From NCBI RefSeq assembly GCF_963676665.1, contig NZ_OY781371.1, forward strand, positions 124,001 to 188,000: a DNA stretch of 64,000 bases. The letters are read 5' to 3'. The notes below the pieces were generated by a model, which was given only the letters and a program-made list of their open reading frames with translations, made no database searches and was not told the origin of the DNA. This DNA is from an uncultured Tolumonas sp. GTDB taxonomy: Bacteria > Pseudomonadota > Gammaproteobacteria > Enterobacterales > Aeromonadaceae. Shown in pieces: positions 34,691 through 43,160 of the stretch (its first letter is position 1; every line of letters begins with the position of its first letter). A program made the translations under genes and the position numbers.

Positions 34691-35305
34691 CTAATCGGCA
34701 GCACCGTTATAGAGTTTGCCACCTTGTTGCAGATACAGCTCAAGTACTGCACGTCCGGCTGGTTGTTGTAACTGCCGGATCACCTCGATACCAGCATTAC
34801 GCAGATAATCGTATGACTGCTCAAAGACTGGGCCTTCATCAAAGCCGATCGCCCGCGCATCATCACCGGTTGCGGCACAGGCCAGACGTTTAACCCCTGA
34901 CCACAAGATTGCGCCCATACACATGGCACAAGGCTCGCAAGATGTGAACAACTCATATTCGTCAATCTGGCTTCCCAGACTAAATTGCTGTAAACGTTGT
35001 TCACCAAGCATGATCGCCATCACTTCACCGTGCAGGGTCGAGTTATTTTGTGCGACGACCTGATTCACACCCACACTCAGCAGTGCACCACTGTCACGGT
35101 GTACGATAATGCTGGCGAATGGGCCGCCGGTGCCACGTAAGACGTTCTGTTTGGCCAGTTCAATAGCAAGCGCCATTTTGGCGTCGTCGGAATGCAGCGG
35201 TTGTTGCCAATCGACTAAGTCATTGATCCAATCTGGCAGATGAATAGCAAGTTGTGTCTGTGGTGCTTGAATGGCTGTTGTACAGTGGTTTTGACACACG
35301 ACCAA
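34691..35305 (-). CDS. nucleoside/base deaminase of the cytidine deaminase superfamily
   Basis: The 204-residue protein has the zinc site of this superfamily: His92 and catalytic Glu94 in STLHGEVMAIML and the cysteine pair Cys126/Cys129 in SCEPCAMCMGAI. The layout (a deaminase core of about 150 residues, ending in KLYNGAAD) is nearest guanine deaminase (GuaD) or related nucleoside deaminases rather than TadA, which has HAE and contacts tRNA. The His-Gly-Glu form in place of His-Ala-Glu is notable. The substrate cannot be fixed from sequence. It lies between thpR and an iron alcohol dehydrogenase, all leftward. Confidence 0.82.
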   Translation of the reverse strand: MVVCQNHCTTAIQAPQTQLAIHLPDWINDLVDWQQPLHSDDAKMALAIELAKQNVLRGTGGPFASIIVHRDSGALLSVGVNQVVAQNNSTLHGEVMAIMLGEQRLQQFSLGSQIDEYELFTSCEPCAMCMGAILWSGVKRLACAATGDDARAIGFDEGPVFEQSYDYLRNAGIEVIRQLQQPAGRAVLELYLQQGGKLYNGAAD

Positions 35306-35374
35306 TGATTCCTCATTTCAATAATTAATCCGGTCGCATAGTAGCATTGTTCCTGTAATAAAAAATTCCGACAA

Positions 35375-35406
35375 TAAAAAAGCGGGCGATGAAGACACCG
35401 TCCGCT
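35375..35406 (-). terminator. intrinsic terminator after the iron alcohol dehydrogenase gene
   Basis: Read leftward, GCGGACGGTG pairs imperfectly with CGCCCGC and runs into TTTTTTATT, 21 bases after the stop codon. Confidence 0.7.
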
Positions 35407-35426
35407 GGTAGTTTTAACCGGCTGTT

Positions 35427-36578
35427 TTACAGAGTTGTACCGTAGTAAGCCGCGGTATATAACGCTTTAACATCGGCTACAGTCGGTTTGCCTGGGTTAG
35501 TCAGCGTACAAGGATCCGCGTGCGCATTCGCACTCATACGATTGAGCACATCACGGAATTTTGATTCATCAAAATCCACTTCATCACATTGTTTAAAGCA
35601 GGCAGGAATGCCTAATTTGGCATTCAACTGACGGACTGATTCGGCTAAATCGTTGATCCCCAGTAATTTTTCTACCCGATCATATTTATCAGTAAATTGG
35701 CGGTTAAAGGTGATGATATACGGCATCAGAATGGCGTTAGCCAAACCATGCGTGACGCCGAATTCGCCGCCAATTTTATGGGCCAGAGAATGCACTAATC
35801 CGAGTGACGCATTCGTGAACGCCATACCAGCCAGTGCCGAGGCATTGTGCATGTTAAACCGCGCAGTTTTGTTGTGTGGTTCGTGGTAGGCGGTTTCCAG
35901 ATTTTCCAGCACCAGCCGGATCGCTTCAATGGCGTAAGGATCGGTAAAGGAGGTCGCGGCAATTGATGCCACCGCCTCTGTGGCATGTGCCAGCACGTCC
36001 ATACCGGTATTGGCGGTAATGTGTGGTGGCATCAGCTCTGGAATCGCTGGGTCGAGAATCGCCAGATCAGGCACCATATCCGCCGCTACAATCGGGTATT
36101 TGATATGATTTTCGGTATCGGTAATGACCGAAAACGCCGTAATTTCCGATGCGGTGCCGCTGGTGGAGGGGATGGCAACAAAGCGGGCTTTATTGCGCAG
36201 CGGCGGCATAGAACCGACAGCAATAATGTCTTCAAATTTCAGCTGTGGATGCTCGTAGAAACACCACATGACTTTGGCGGCATCTAAAGCCGAGCCACCA
36301 CCAATTGCGACGATCCAATCCGGTTCAAACTCCAGCATCGCTTTTGCGCCGCGCTGCACGGTCGCAACGGAGGGGTTTGGCTCTACGCCATCAATGACGA
36401 TGCAGGCCATACCGGCTTTTTCCAGCAGTGATTGCGCTTGTTCCAGAAAACCGAATCGTTTCATAGAACTGCCGCCCGTGACTAAAACAGCGCGTTTGCC
36501 TTTTAAGGTGCTAAGGGTTTGCAGCGCATTTTCACCATAGACGATATCGCGGGGAACAGAGAAGTGCATGACGCTCAT
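35427..36578 (-). CDS. iron-containing alcohol dehydrogenase
   Basis: Group III alcohol dehydrogenases reduce aldehydes or oxidise alcohols with NAD(P) and a divalent metal. The 383-residue protein has IVAIGGGSALDAAKVMW for the dinucleotide, the STSGTASEITAF segment, and metal-binding residues in NTGMDVLAHATEA and LVHSLAHKIGGEFGVTHGLAN. It resembles YiaY-, AdhB- and BDH-type enzymes, active on short-chain alcohols; the exact substrate is unknown. AGGAG lies five bases before the ATG at 36578. An interrupted palindrome about 105-160 bases upstream may be an operator. It could serve fermentative redox balance. Confidence 0.92.
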   Translation of the reverse strand: MSVMHFSVPRDIVYGENALQTLSTLKGKRAVLVTGGSSMKRFGFLEQAQSLLEKAGMACIVIDGVEPNPSVATVQRGAKAMLEFEPDWIVAIGGGSALDAAKVMWCFYEHPQLKFEDIIAVGSMPPLRNKARFVAIPSTSGTASEITAFSVITDTENHIKYPIVAADMVPDLAILDPAIPELMPPHITANTGMDVLAHATEAVASIAATSFTDPYAIEAIRLVLENLETAYHEPHNKTARFNMHNASALAGMAFTNASLGLVHSLAHKIGGEFGVTHGLANAILMPYIITFNRQFTDKYDRVEKLLGINDLAESVRQLNAKLGIPACFKQCDEVDFDESKFRDVLNRMSANAHADPCTLTNPGKPTVADVKALYTAAYYGTTL

Positions 36579-36682
36579 GGGGGCTCCTGTTATGAAGTGA
36601 TAAATGAAAGATGTATTTGCAATGAGTCTTTATTGAGTCTCAAATTGCAACCATCTTCATTCAGAACAGGTGAGGCGTCTTT

Positions 36683-36737
36683 GACTGACTTAACAGAATC
36701 TCCATTTTTGTTATTTAAGTTCTGTTAAAAATCAGTC
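36683..36737. repeat. interrupted palindrome upstream of the alcohol dehydrogenase gene
   Basis: GACTGA-c-TTAACAGAA (36683-36698) is matched by TTCTGTTAA-aaa-TCAGTC (36720-36737), giving 15 paired bases around a 21-base centre. It can form a hairpin or be a large operator. No U tract follows in either direction. Confidence 0.65.
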
Positions 36738-36827
36738 TAATTTGAATCCGATCTATGTTTCGTTACCGCAAGTGAAGCAGATGATCATTGATGGGGGCAT
36801 TGTATAACGCAGAAAAACGACAGCAGG

Positions 36828-37052
36828 TTACATTCCTGAGATGTTGCGGAATGCGTTCGCTGCATTCTGATCGTTATATTGACTGGTTAACCAGTTATGC
36901 ATGGCACTGGCTGACATCAACCCGGTCTGGCGTTTCCACAGCGGTTTTTTGCGCTGATCATTGCCTTCCAGAGGTTCATAACAGATCCAGTTGTTTTGTT
37001 GCTGGCCAAGATGTTTGGAAACGCTAATGGTATTTGAAATATTAATAAACAT
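36828..37052 (-). CDS. hypothetical 74-residue protein
   Basis: I do not recognise this protein. It begins MFINISNTISVSKH, is rich in Asn, Gln and Ser, has a single cysteine, no signal peptide and no membrane segment. The middle (NDQRKKPLWKRQTGL) is basic. It is supported by a well-spaced GAAGGAT ribosome site five bases before the ATG and by the lack of any competing gene in about 830 bases. It could also be a chance frame. There is no terminator right after it; the palindrome at 36683-36737 lies about 90 bases downstream. Confidence 0.5.
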   Translation of the reverse strand: MFINISNTISVSKHLGQQQNNWICYEPLEGNDQRKKPLWKRQTGLMSASAMHNWLTSQYNDQNAANAFRNISGM

Positions 37053-37373
37053 AAAAATCCTTCAATAAATATATATGCCCATCGCGGGCTGTTTTTATAG
37101 GTGTAACAAATAAATGCACATCAAGTGCGAAAGCAAAATGCAGAGATAACATCCATCAAAATGGAATGCAGTGCCGGAACAACGAGACTTTCTATGTGAG
37201 ATTTAGAAGAGACGGTGTAGCGAGGAACTTGGTTATTACTTAATCATTGAGCAAATTTCATGCTATAGAGTTCCGTGTAACATAGCAAGCTTATTTATAA
37301 TAATAAAAATGTTACTTTAAAAATTTTTGGCTGCAGGGTTGCTGAATTTAAGAAGATGAATAAATTTTTGAAA
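37053..37373. other. A/T-rich intergenic region between the 74-codon ORF and ssrA
   Basis: No gene is evident. The stretch is A/T-rich with short A and T runs and should contain the promoter of the leftward 74-codon ORF near 37060-37110. I see no clear paired promoter elements, RNA fold or repeat. Confidence 0.5.
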
Positions 37374-37401
37374 AGAAAAAGCCCTGAAAAATCAGGGCTT
37401 T
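37374..37401 (-). terminator. intrinsic terminator of ssrA
   Basis: Read leftward, AAGCCCTGA pairs with TCAGGGCTT around a four-base loop and runs into TTTTTC, 13 bases after the tmRNA 3' end. Confidence 0.9.
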
Positions 37402-37413
37402 AAGTCTCAAGTT

Positions 37414-37773
37414 TGGTGGAGCTGGCGGGATTTGAACCCGCGTCCGAAAAACCTACATCCTCAGTACTACATGCTTAGTCGAATCTTTACATTCGCCACC
37501 CAGCTGCGGACCGACACGCCACTGAATAACTAGTCTGATTAGTTTTAACGCTTCCACCCCAGACAAGGTTTCCACGCGATCCTATGAAAGATGACCTTCC
37601 AATCCCCTAGGACATAGGCAAGCTAGGGTAGAAGGGCTCCGAGCAGGTTATTAAGCTGCTAAAGCGTAGGTTTCGTCGTTTGCGACTATTTTTTGCGGTT
37701 TATTAACGAGGCCTACCGCACCTCGGCATGCACCTTGGGTTTCGAGTGTCCCGTCGAATCCAGAATCAGCCCC
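37414..37773 (-). ncRNA. ssrA: transfer-messenger RNA (tmRNA)
   Basis: tmRNA rescues stalled ribosomes with SmpB and tags the nascent chain for ClpAP/ClpXP and FtsH. The 360-base gene starts GGGGCTGATTCTGGATTCGA and ends with the T arm and GCTCCACCA, CCA encoded, as in E. coli. The tag reading frame runs from 37683 to 37651 and encodes ANDETYALAA followed by two stops; E. coli has ANDENYALAA, so the fifth residue is changed. smpB lies upstream in the same direction. Confidence 0.97.
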
Positions 37774-37787
37774 AATGTGTTATTGTC

Positions 37788-37816
37788 ACTATACCTCAGA
37801 AACTAATGCTATCCAA
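37788..37816 (-). promoter_or_regulatory. sigma-70 promoter of ssrA
   Basis: Read leftward, TTGGAT and TATAGT are separated by exactly 17 bases. The promoter lies in the 45-base gap between the smpB stop and the tmRNA 5' end, so ssrA is transcribed independently as a precursor with a short leader. Confidence 0.7.
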
Positions 37817-37818
37817 GG

Positions 37819-38301
37819 TTATCTGCCTTTGTTTTTCATCATGCGTTCTTTATCACGCTGCCATTCACGTTCTTTCAGGTCTTCGCGTTTATCGTGTTCT
37901 TTCTTACCTTTAGCGAGACCAATCTCCACTTTGACCCATGCGTGAGACCAGTACATTGCCAGCGGGATCAAGGTGTAACTCTGTCGCTCAACCAGACCAA
38001 TCAAACGTTCTAATTCATTTTTTTTCAGTAATAATTTACGAATGCGGGTCGGGTCACAAACCACATGGGTGGATGCAACATTCAAAGGGGTAATGGTTGA
38101 GCCAAACAGGAATGCCTCACCGTTTTGGAGTAATACATAGCTGTCAGCTATATTGGCTTTGCCGGCGCGCAGTGATTTGACTTCCCAACCTTGTAGCGCC
38201 AGACCAGCCTCATATTTATCTTCAATGAAGTATTCATGGCGGGCTTTTTTGTTCAGCGCGATGGTACTGTCACCGCCTTTTTTCGTTTTATCTTTACTCA
38301 T
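37819..38301 (-). CDS. smpB: SsrA-binding protein SmpB
   Basis: SmpB binds the tRNA-like domain of tmRNA and its C-terminal tail probes the empty mRNA channel in trans-translation. The 160-residue protein, the same length as in E. coli, has [34 protein letters not shown] and LYWSH-type [21 protein letters not shown]. The basic tail ([16 protein letters not shown]) is intact. A longer frame to 38367 is rejected because the family begins at MSKDKTKK. It is directly upstream of ssrA and divergent from ratA. Confidence 0.96.
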   Translation of the reverse strand: MSKDKTKKGGDSTIALNKKARHEYFIEDKYEAGLALQGWEVKSLRAGKANIADSYVLLQNGEAFLFGSTITPLNVASTHVVCDPTRIRKLLLKKNELERLIGLVERQSYTLIPLAMYWSHAWVKVEIGLAKGKKEHDKREDLKEREWQRDKERMMKNKGR

Positions 38302-38433
38302 GTCGCTGAAACCTTTTATAAACTTAAGCGTTCTATTATACGTGTGGAATGAAAGCTGTAAAACCAAACGCCACTCAGGTTTAGCGATTAGTCACAGCCC
38401 CATGCTAGAATTGGGTCAGCAAGAGGAGTGATT

Positions 38434-38868
38434 ATGGCGCGTGTTAACCGTAGTGCATTGGTGATGTATAGCGCAGAGCAAATGTTTAAGCTGGTCAATG
38501 ATGTGGAAGCTTACCCGAATTTTTTGCCGGGTTGTGTTGAAGGTAAAGTTCTGGAGCATTCGGCACAACAGATGGTGGCTGTTGTTGGTGTATCAAAAGC
38601 CGGCATCCACAAGACATTTACTACCCGCAATACTTTGACACCTTACAATACTATCGATATGGAATTAGTGAAGGGCCCGTTTAAGATGTTGCGTGGCATC
38701 TGGCGGTTTGTGTCACTGGATGAACAAGCCTGCAAAATAGAATTGGATCTGGAGTTTGAATTTATTTCTCCGTTGATTGAACTGGCGTTTGGCAAGATAT
38801 TCCGAGAGCTGACGGGAGCCATGGTGCAAGCGTTTACGCAACGGGCGAAGGAGGTTTACGGTGTCTGA
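38434..38868 (+). CDS. ratA: ribosome association/ubiquinone-binding START-domain protein RatA
   Basis: RatA (YfjG, related to mitochondrial Coq10) is a START-like lipid-binding fold protein; in E. coli it was described as a toxin blocking 70S association, while the homology suggests a ubiquinone role. The 144-residue protein has MFKLVNDVEAYPNFLPGC and the C-terminal FGKIFRELTGAMVQAF helix. The ATG at 38434 follows AGAGGAG closely; a GTG at 38428 is less likely. It overlaps ratB and is divergent from smpB, as in E. coli. Confidence 0.92.
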   Translation: MARVNRSALVMYSAEQMFKLVNDVEAYPNFLPGCVEGKVLEHSAQQMVAVVGVSKAGIHKTFTTRNTLTPYNTIDMELVKGPFKMLRGIWRFVSLDEQACKIELDLEFEFISPLIELAFGKIFRELTGAMVQAFTQRAKEVYGV

Positions 38869-39160
38869 GCAGATCCAGATAGAGGTTGTGTATGCATTAC
38901 CGATGAACCAGACTGCGCTTACATTAAAAGTAAGTGTTGGCACTAGTGTTGAAGAGGCTATTCGTGAATCAGGCATTCTGGCTCGGCATCCGGAAATTAG
39001 TCTGGAAACGAATAAAGTCGGGTTATTTGGCCACACAGTGGCATTAAACACTCGGCTGGAACGTGCTACCCGGATTGAGATTTATCGTCCGCTGATTGCA
39101 GATCCGAAAGAGATCCGTCGGCAACGGGCTGAAAAAGCAAAATTACAGTCTGTGAAATAA
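38861..39160 (+). CDS. ratB: RnfH-family ubiquitin-like protein RatB
   Basis: This 99-residue protein has the RnfH-type beta-grasp fold (IQIEVVYALPMNQTALTLKV, then RIEIYRPLIADPKEIRRQRA) and is of uncertain function; its partner RatA was called a toxin and RatB its putative companion. Translation begins at a GTG at 38861 inside the end of ratA (eight-base overlap), with a very strong AAGGAGG site six bases upstream. It converges on bamE. Confidence 0.9.
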   Translation: MSEQIQIEVVYALPMNQTALTLKVSVGTSVEEAIRESGILARHPEISLETNKVGLFGHTVALNTRLERATRIEIYRPLIADPKEIRRQRAEKAKLQSVK

Positions 39161-39161
39161 T

Positions 39162-39186
39162 TTAGCCGTCGAAAGACGACGGCTAA
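39162..39186. terminator. hairpin between convergent ratB and bamE
   Basis: TTAGCCGTCG and CGACGGCTAA form a perfect ten-base-pair stem with a five-base loop directly after the ratB stop. U tracts are poor on both sides, so termination strength is uncertain. Confidence 0.55.
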
Positions 39187-39216
39187 TATCGAGCTTTAAT
39201 TGAGAGTTAACTGAAA

Positions 39217-39558
39217 TTAAAGCGGTCTATAGAAGTCAGATGGTGTATGAAAATCGCCTGAGATGGCGGCGAGACGATCATTCTTGAACATGACATGCAA
39301 ATCTTTGCGCTCTGCTTTATCCCAGCCTGGCTTCAGATAATAAATGTAATACCAGACATTCGGATCATTCTGATCGGTAACCATCGGGCTACCCATCACA
39401 TATTCAACCTGAGCGCGTGTCATGCCAATGCGCAGCTGATTTACTTGTTTTTGTTCGACATAATTACCCTGTGGAACATCAATACGATAGACGCAACCAG
39501 TAGTTGCAGACATCATCACGCCGGCTAACAGTGCCGCTATCCATTTGCGATTTTGCAT
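39217..39558 (-). CDS. bamE: outer membrane protein assembly factor BamE
   Basis: BamE (SmpA) is a lipoprotein of the beta-barrel assembly machine that stabilises BamD-BamA. The 113-residue precursor, the E. coli length, has a signal peptide with lipobox TTGC and lipidated Cys22, then YRIDVPQGNYV, LRIGMTRAQVEYVMGSP and WYYIYYLKPG. The ATG at 39558 is chosen over the longer frame to 39630 because the signal sequence starts there. It is 71 bases after recN in the same direction. Confidence 0.95.
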   Translation of the reverse strand: MQNRKWIAALLAGVMMSATTGCVYRIDVPQGNYVEQKQVNQLRIGMTRAQVEYVMGSPMVTDQNDPNVWYYIYYLKPGWDKAERKDLHVMFKNDRLAAISGDFHTPSDFYRPL

Positions 39559-39629
39559 GTCGATTCTTCTTGTCTGACAGTCAATTGAGCTGGCCTGATA
39601 ATAACGGGTAAATATGCTCAGGGAAAGCA

Positions 39630-41297
39630 TCAGCCACTAATCAGCAGTTCACGGGCATTCGCCAGTGTGTTAGATGTGATCTGATCACCGCCTAATAAGC
39701 GCGCTAACTCATTCAGTCGCATTGATTCATCCAGTAATTGCATGGATGTTTCTGTCTGTTGACCATCGTTATGTTTAGCCACTAAATATTGCTGATGACC
39801 ATGACCGGCTACTTGTGGCAAATGCGTTACGACAAGCACTTGGGTTGATTGTCCTAACTGGCGTAACATTTTTCCGACAATGGATGCGGTGCCACCACTG
39901 ATCCCGACATCAACTTCATCGAAAATCAAAGTGGGCGTCGCAATACGCTGTGCAGTAATAACCTGGATCGCGAGACTGATGCGTGACAATTCACCGCCAG
40001 AAGCGACTTTGGCCAGACTCTGCAATGGTTGCCCCGGATTGGTTGACACCTGAAACTCGGGCAGATCTAAGCCGGAGGCGGTCGGTGTTGGTGTTTCTTG
40101 AGGGTGGAATACAATTTCCAGACGACCATCCGGCATATTTAACTGACGGATCTGTTCGCTGATTTGCTGGCTAAGTTCTTCCGCATAACGCTGCCGGCTT
40201 GCCGATAATTTCTGTGCTGAACTGAGGTATTCATCACGAGCCTGTTGCAAACCGACCGTGAGTTCCTGCAAACGTTCATCAGCGGCGCTCAATTCTTGCA
40301 ATTCGCTACGTAATTGTTGATGTTTTTCAACTAACTCTTCGGGTTTGACATGATGCTTACGGGCCAGTTCCATCGCTTTTGAGAGACGGATTTCAACTTC
40401 ACTAAAACGAGCCGGATCGATCTCTAAATGATCGAGATAGCTGCGCAATTCATAATGACTTTCTTCTATCTGAATGCGGGCATCTTGCAGCATCTGGGCG
40501 ATATTTTTTAATGACGGATCTAATTCGCCGAGTGGCTCCAGTTTATCCAAAACCTTTTTCATCAGCTGGTTGATGGTGACATCGTCGCCATCGTCCAGTA
40601 ATTGCAAACAAAACTGGCTGTCGTTAAGCAGCGATTCACTATTCGCCAGGCGAGTGTGTTCTGCGACAATAGCGGTAAATTCATCTGTCTGTAACGCGAA
40701 CTCATCGAGTTCCTGCACCTGATATTCCAGCAATTGCAGACGCGCCTGACGTTGTTCCTGTGCCTGACGTAATCGCTGACGTTCAGCATGCAGACTACGC
40801 CATTGCTGGTAATACTGGCGGGTAGAATCCAGCAGACCACGGTGATTGGCATACGCATCCAGCACCGTCAGTTGATATTCGGGTTTTAGTAATAATTGAT
40901 GAGCATGCTGCCCATGAATATTGATAAGCGTATTACCGACTTGCTTTAGCTGAGCCAACGGAACCGGAGTGCCATTGATATAAGCACGGGAGCGCCCTTC
41001 ACTGGTAATGACGCGGCGCAGGATGCATTCATCCTGCATATCAAGCTCATTTGCTTGTAGCCATTGTTGTGCATTCGGGTTGTTTTCGATATTAAAGTGG
41101 GCGATCACTTCAGCCTTGTCAGAACCGTGACGTAGCATTCCGGCATCAGCACGTTCACCCAGACAAAGACCTAAAGCATCAATGGCGATTGATTTACCTG
41201 CACCCGTTTCACCGGTGACACAAGACATGCCATTGCGCAGGTCGAGTTCCAGAAATCGAACGATAGCAAAATTATGGATAGTGAGTTGTGTCAGCAT
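39630..41297 (-). CDS. recN: DNA repair protein RecN
   Basis: RecN is an SMC-like ATPase that acts early in double-strand break repair. The 555-residue protein has Walker A GETGAGKSIAIDALGL, long coiled coils from about residue 150 to 370, the ABC signature KVASGGELSRISLAIQ, and Walker B TPTLIFDEVDVGISGG. It is complete. Two LexA-type operators lie in the 88 bases upstream, in line with RecN being a strongly SOS-induced protein in E. coli. Order nadK-recN-bamE matches E. coli. Confidence 0.96.
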   Translation of the reverse strand: MLTQLTIHNFAIVRFLELDLRNGMSCVTGETGAGKSIAIDALGLCLGERADAGMLRHGSDKAEVIAHFNIENNPNAQQWLQANELDMQDECILRRVITSEGRSRAYINGTPVPLAQLKQVGNTLINIHGQHAHQLLLKPEYQLTVLDAYANHRGLLDSTRQYYQQWRSLHAERQRLRQAQEQRQARLQLLEYQVQELDEFALQTDEFTAIVAEHTRLANSESLLNDSQFCLQLLDDGDDVTINQLMKKVLDKLEPLGELDPSLKNIAQMLQDARIQIEESHYELRSYLDHLEIDPARFSEVEIRLSKAMELARKHHVKPEELVEKHQQLRSELQELSAADERLQELTVGLQQARDEYLSSAQKLSASRQRYAEELSQQISEQIRQLNMPDGRLEIVFHPQETPTPTASGLDLPEFQVSTNPGQPLQSLAKVASGGELSRISLAIQVITAQRIATPTLIFDEVDVGISGGTASIVGKMLRQLGQSTQVLVVTHLPQVAGHGHQQYLVAKHNDGQQTETSMQLLDESMRLNELARLLGGDQITSNTLANARELLISG

Positions 41298-41336
41298 ACC
41301 GGGCAGGCTCCACTGCGGATAACTGACTTAAGTTTA

Positions 41337-41356
41337 CACTGTATAAATACACAGTA
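41337..41356. promoter_or_regulatory. LexA box 1 upstream of recN
   Basis: CTGT-N8-ACAG with an A/T-rich centre (core CTGTATAAATACACAG at 41339-41354) lies 40 bases before the recN ATG. It matches the enterobacterial LexA consensus in both half-sites. Confidence 0.82.
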
Positions 41357-41376
41357 AAGAGGTGCGACTGAAATTT

Positions 41377-41396
41377 TACTGTATATTAAAACAGTT
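41377..41396. promoter_or_regulatory. LexA box 2 upstream of recN
   Basis: A second CTGT-N8-ACAG (core CTGTATATTAAAACAG at 41379-41394) is spaced 40 bases from the first and overlaps the last codons and stop of nadK. Two boxes suggest tight repression, as at E. coli recN. Confidence 0.8.
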
Positions 41397-42270
41397 GATT
41401 GCTCCAACCTAATTTACTGCGCAACACATTAAAATAATCGTAATCTTTCGGGTGCAGTAAGGTCAGTTGATGCGGTGCGCGACGAATAATAATTTCATCG
41501 CCGGGGTGCACGGATAACGTGACATGCCCGTCACAACTAACGTGTAATTGTTCATCCGGGTTATCCGGCGCAATCACCAGTTTTACCTGTCTATGTGCAT
41601 CGATCACGATAGGGCGACAACTCAGCGTATGCGGAAACATGGGTACCAGCGTCATCACATTCAGTTGCGGGGTCAGGATCGGCCCACCGGCGGATAAAGC
41701 ATAAGCAGTTGAACCGGTGGGGGTAGAGACAATCATACCGTCAGCGCGCTGGCTAAACACAAAACTATCATCGATATAAACTGAGTATTCGATCATATGT
41801 GCGATTTTGCCGGGGTGTAATACCGCTTCATTAAGTGCGGTATTTGACGATTTTGGCTCGCCATGACGATAAATAGTGGTTTCCAGCAAAAAACGATGTT
41901 CAGTCTGATAATCACCGGACAAAACCTGCTGCAGCGAATCTTGAAAATCGTGCGGTGATAAATCAGTCAGAAAACCCAGATTACCGCGATTAACACCAAT
42001 AACGGGCACATTGTAACGCGCGAGCACGCGAGCTGCGCCCAGCATATGACCATCACCACCGACGACGATGGCCAGATCGGCCTGTTTTCCCAGTTCAACG
42101 ACATCCATACAATGGGTTTTGGGGCATGAAAGCTGTCGCGAAAGTCGGCTTTCAACCAGAACTTTATAATGCTGCGCGGTCAGAAAATCATACAGTGCAC
42201 TGATAGTCTGATTAACGTCATCGCTATTTGCCTTGCCCAGTAATGCCAGAGTACGAAAAGCCTTAGACAT
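41386..42270 (-). CDS. nadK: NAD kinase
   Basis: NadK phosphorylates NAD to NADP with ATP. The 294-residue protein carries the GGDG motif at residues 71-74, the NE-short segment [10 protein letters not shown] and the glycine-rich [16 protein letters not shown]. Length matches E. coli (292). The start at 42270 ([13 protein letters not shown]) has AGGA upstream; an in-frame extension to 42327 would enter the grpE promoter region. It is divergent from grpE as in E. coli. Confidence 0.96.
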   Translation of the reverse strand: MSKAFRTLALLGKANSDDVNQTISALYDFLTAQHYKVLVESRLSRQLSCPKTHCMDVVELGKQADLAIVVGGDGHMLGAARVLARYNVPVIGVNRGNLGFLTDLSPHDFQDSLQQVLSGDYQTEHRFLLETTIYRHGEPKSSNTALNEAVLHPGKIAHMIEYSVYIDDSFVFSQRADGMIVSTPTGSTAYALSAGGPILTPQLNVMTLVPMFPHTLSCRPIVIDAHRQVKLVIAPDNPDEQLHVSCDGHVTLSVHPGDEIIIRRAPHQLTLLHPKDYDYFNVLRSKLGWSNQLF

Positions 42271-42355
42271 GGAGATATTCCTGAAAATGCTATGGTCCGA
42301 GTATAACTCTTTTGCCTGATGAACCAATAAATTACCTGTTAATGAAATTTATCCT

Positions 42356-42383
42356 CTTGAAAATGTCGATAGCACCCCCATAT
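42356..42383 (+). promoter_or_regulatory. sigma-32 heat-shock promoter of grpE
   Basis: CTTGAAA and CCCCATAT are separated by 13 bases, a near-perfect match to the sigma-32 consensus, 33 bases before the grpE ATG. Confidence 0.85.
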
Positions 42384-42416
42384 CGGTGTCATTGCGTAAC
42401 ATTCAGGTAGTGAGAA

Positions 42417-43016
42417 ATGACTAATCAGGAACAAACTCAAGAACCCATCGATCAGGAAACTCTGGCGGCAGAACAATCCGAAACCATAGCAATTGAAGGT
42501 ATGGCTATCGATCCTGCTTATGTTGTTGAGCTTGAACAAAAGCTGGAACAGGCTACTAACCAAGCAGTGGAAGAAAAAGATCGTGCACTGCGTACCGTCG
42601 CTGAAATGGAAAATCTGCGTCGCCGTACTGCGCTGGACGTAGAAAAAGCACATAAATTTGCGTTGGAAAAATTTGCCAGCGAACTGTTACCGGTATTAGA
42701 CAATCTGGAGCGTACGTTGCAGGTAGCGGATAAAACCAACGAAGCAGTAAAACCGCTGTTGGAAGGTGTTGAGCTGACATTGAAATCCATGGCGAACAGT
42801 GTGGCTAAATTTGGTGTGATTGCTATCGATCCACAAGGTCAGTTGTTTGATCCAAATCTGCATCAGGCGATGAGCATGATCGAGAATCCTGACGTTGCAC
42901 CGAACACCGTAATTGCTGTGATGCAAAAAGGCTATGAGCTGAATGGTCGTGTGATCCGCCCGGCGATGGTTATGGTCAGCAAAGCACCGACTGCCAGCGT
43001 AAATGTAGAAGTTTAA
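42417..43016 (+). CDS. grpE: nucleotide exchange factor GrpE
   Basis: GrpE releases ADP from DnaK and acts as a thermosensor of the chaperone cycle. The 199-residue protein has an acidic, disordered N-terminus, a long dimerising helix (about residues 40-90, with [17 protein letters not shown]), and the C-terminal beta domain ending [11 protein letters not shown]. It has a sigma-32 promoter upstream and is followed directly by dnaK, unlike E. coli, where grpE lies apart from dnaKJ. Confidence 0.96.
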   Translation: MTNQEQTQEPIDQETLAAEQSETIAIEGMAIDPAYVVELEQKLEQATNQAVEEKDRALRTVAEMENLRRRTALDVEKAHKFALEKFASELLPVLDNLERTLQVADKTNEAVKPLLEGVELTLKSMANSVAKFGVIAIDPQGQLFDPNLHQAMSMIENPDVAPNTVIAVMQKGYELNGRVIRPAMVMVSKAPTASVNVEV

Positions 43017-43028
43017 TTTAGTTTTCCC

Positions 43029-43057
43029 CTTGAATAGATGAGGGGATAACACCATAT
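43029..43057 (+). promoter_or_regulatory. candidate distal sigma-32 promoter of dnaK
   Basis: CTTGAAT and CACCATAT are separated by 14 bases, shortly after the grpE stop. A small CCCCT/AGGGG hairpin overlaps it. The match is weaker than that of the site at 43085. Confidence 0.5.
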
Positions 43058-43084
43058 AACAGTCAACGCCGTTTGGCGGGTTAA

Positions 43085-43112
43085 CTTGAAAATTGCGGTG
43101 CAGCCCCCACTT
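43085..43112 (+). promoter_or_regulatory. sigma-32 heat-shock promoter of dnaK
   Basis: CTTGAAA and CCCCACTT are separated by 13 bases, the same spacing as at grpE, 48 bases before the dnaK ATG. Confidence 0.78.
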
Positions 43113-43160
43113 AATAAATAACGGTTTAAATGTAGTAAGAAATTCTGGAGACATAACAAA

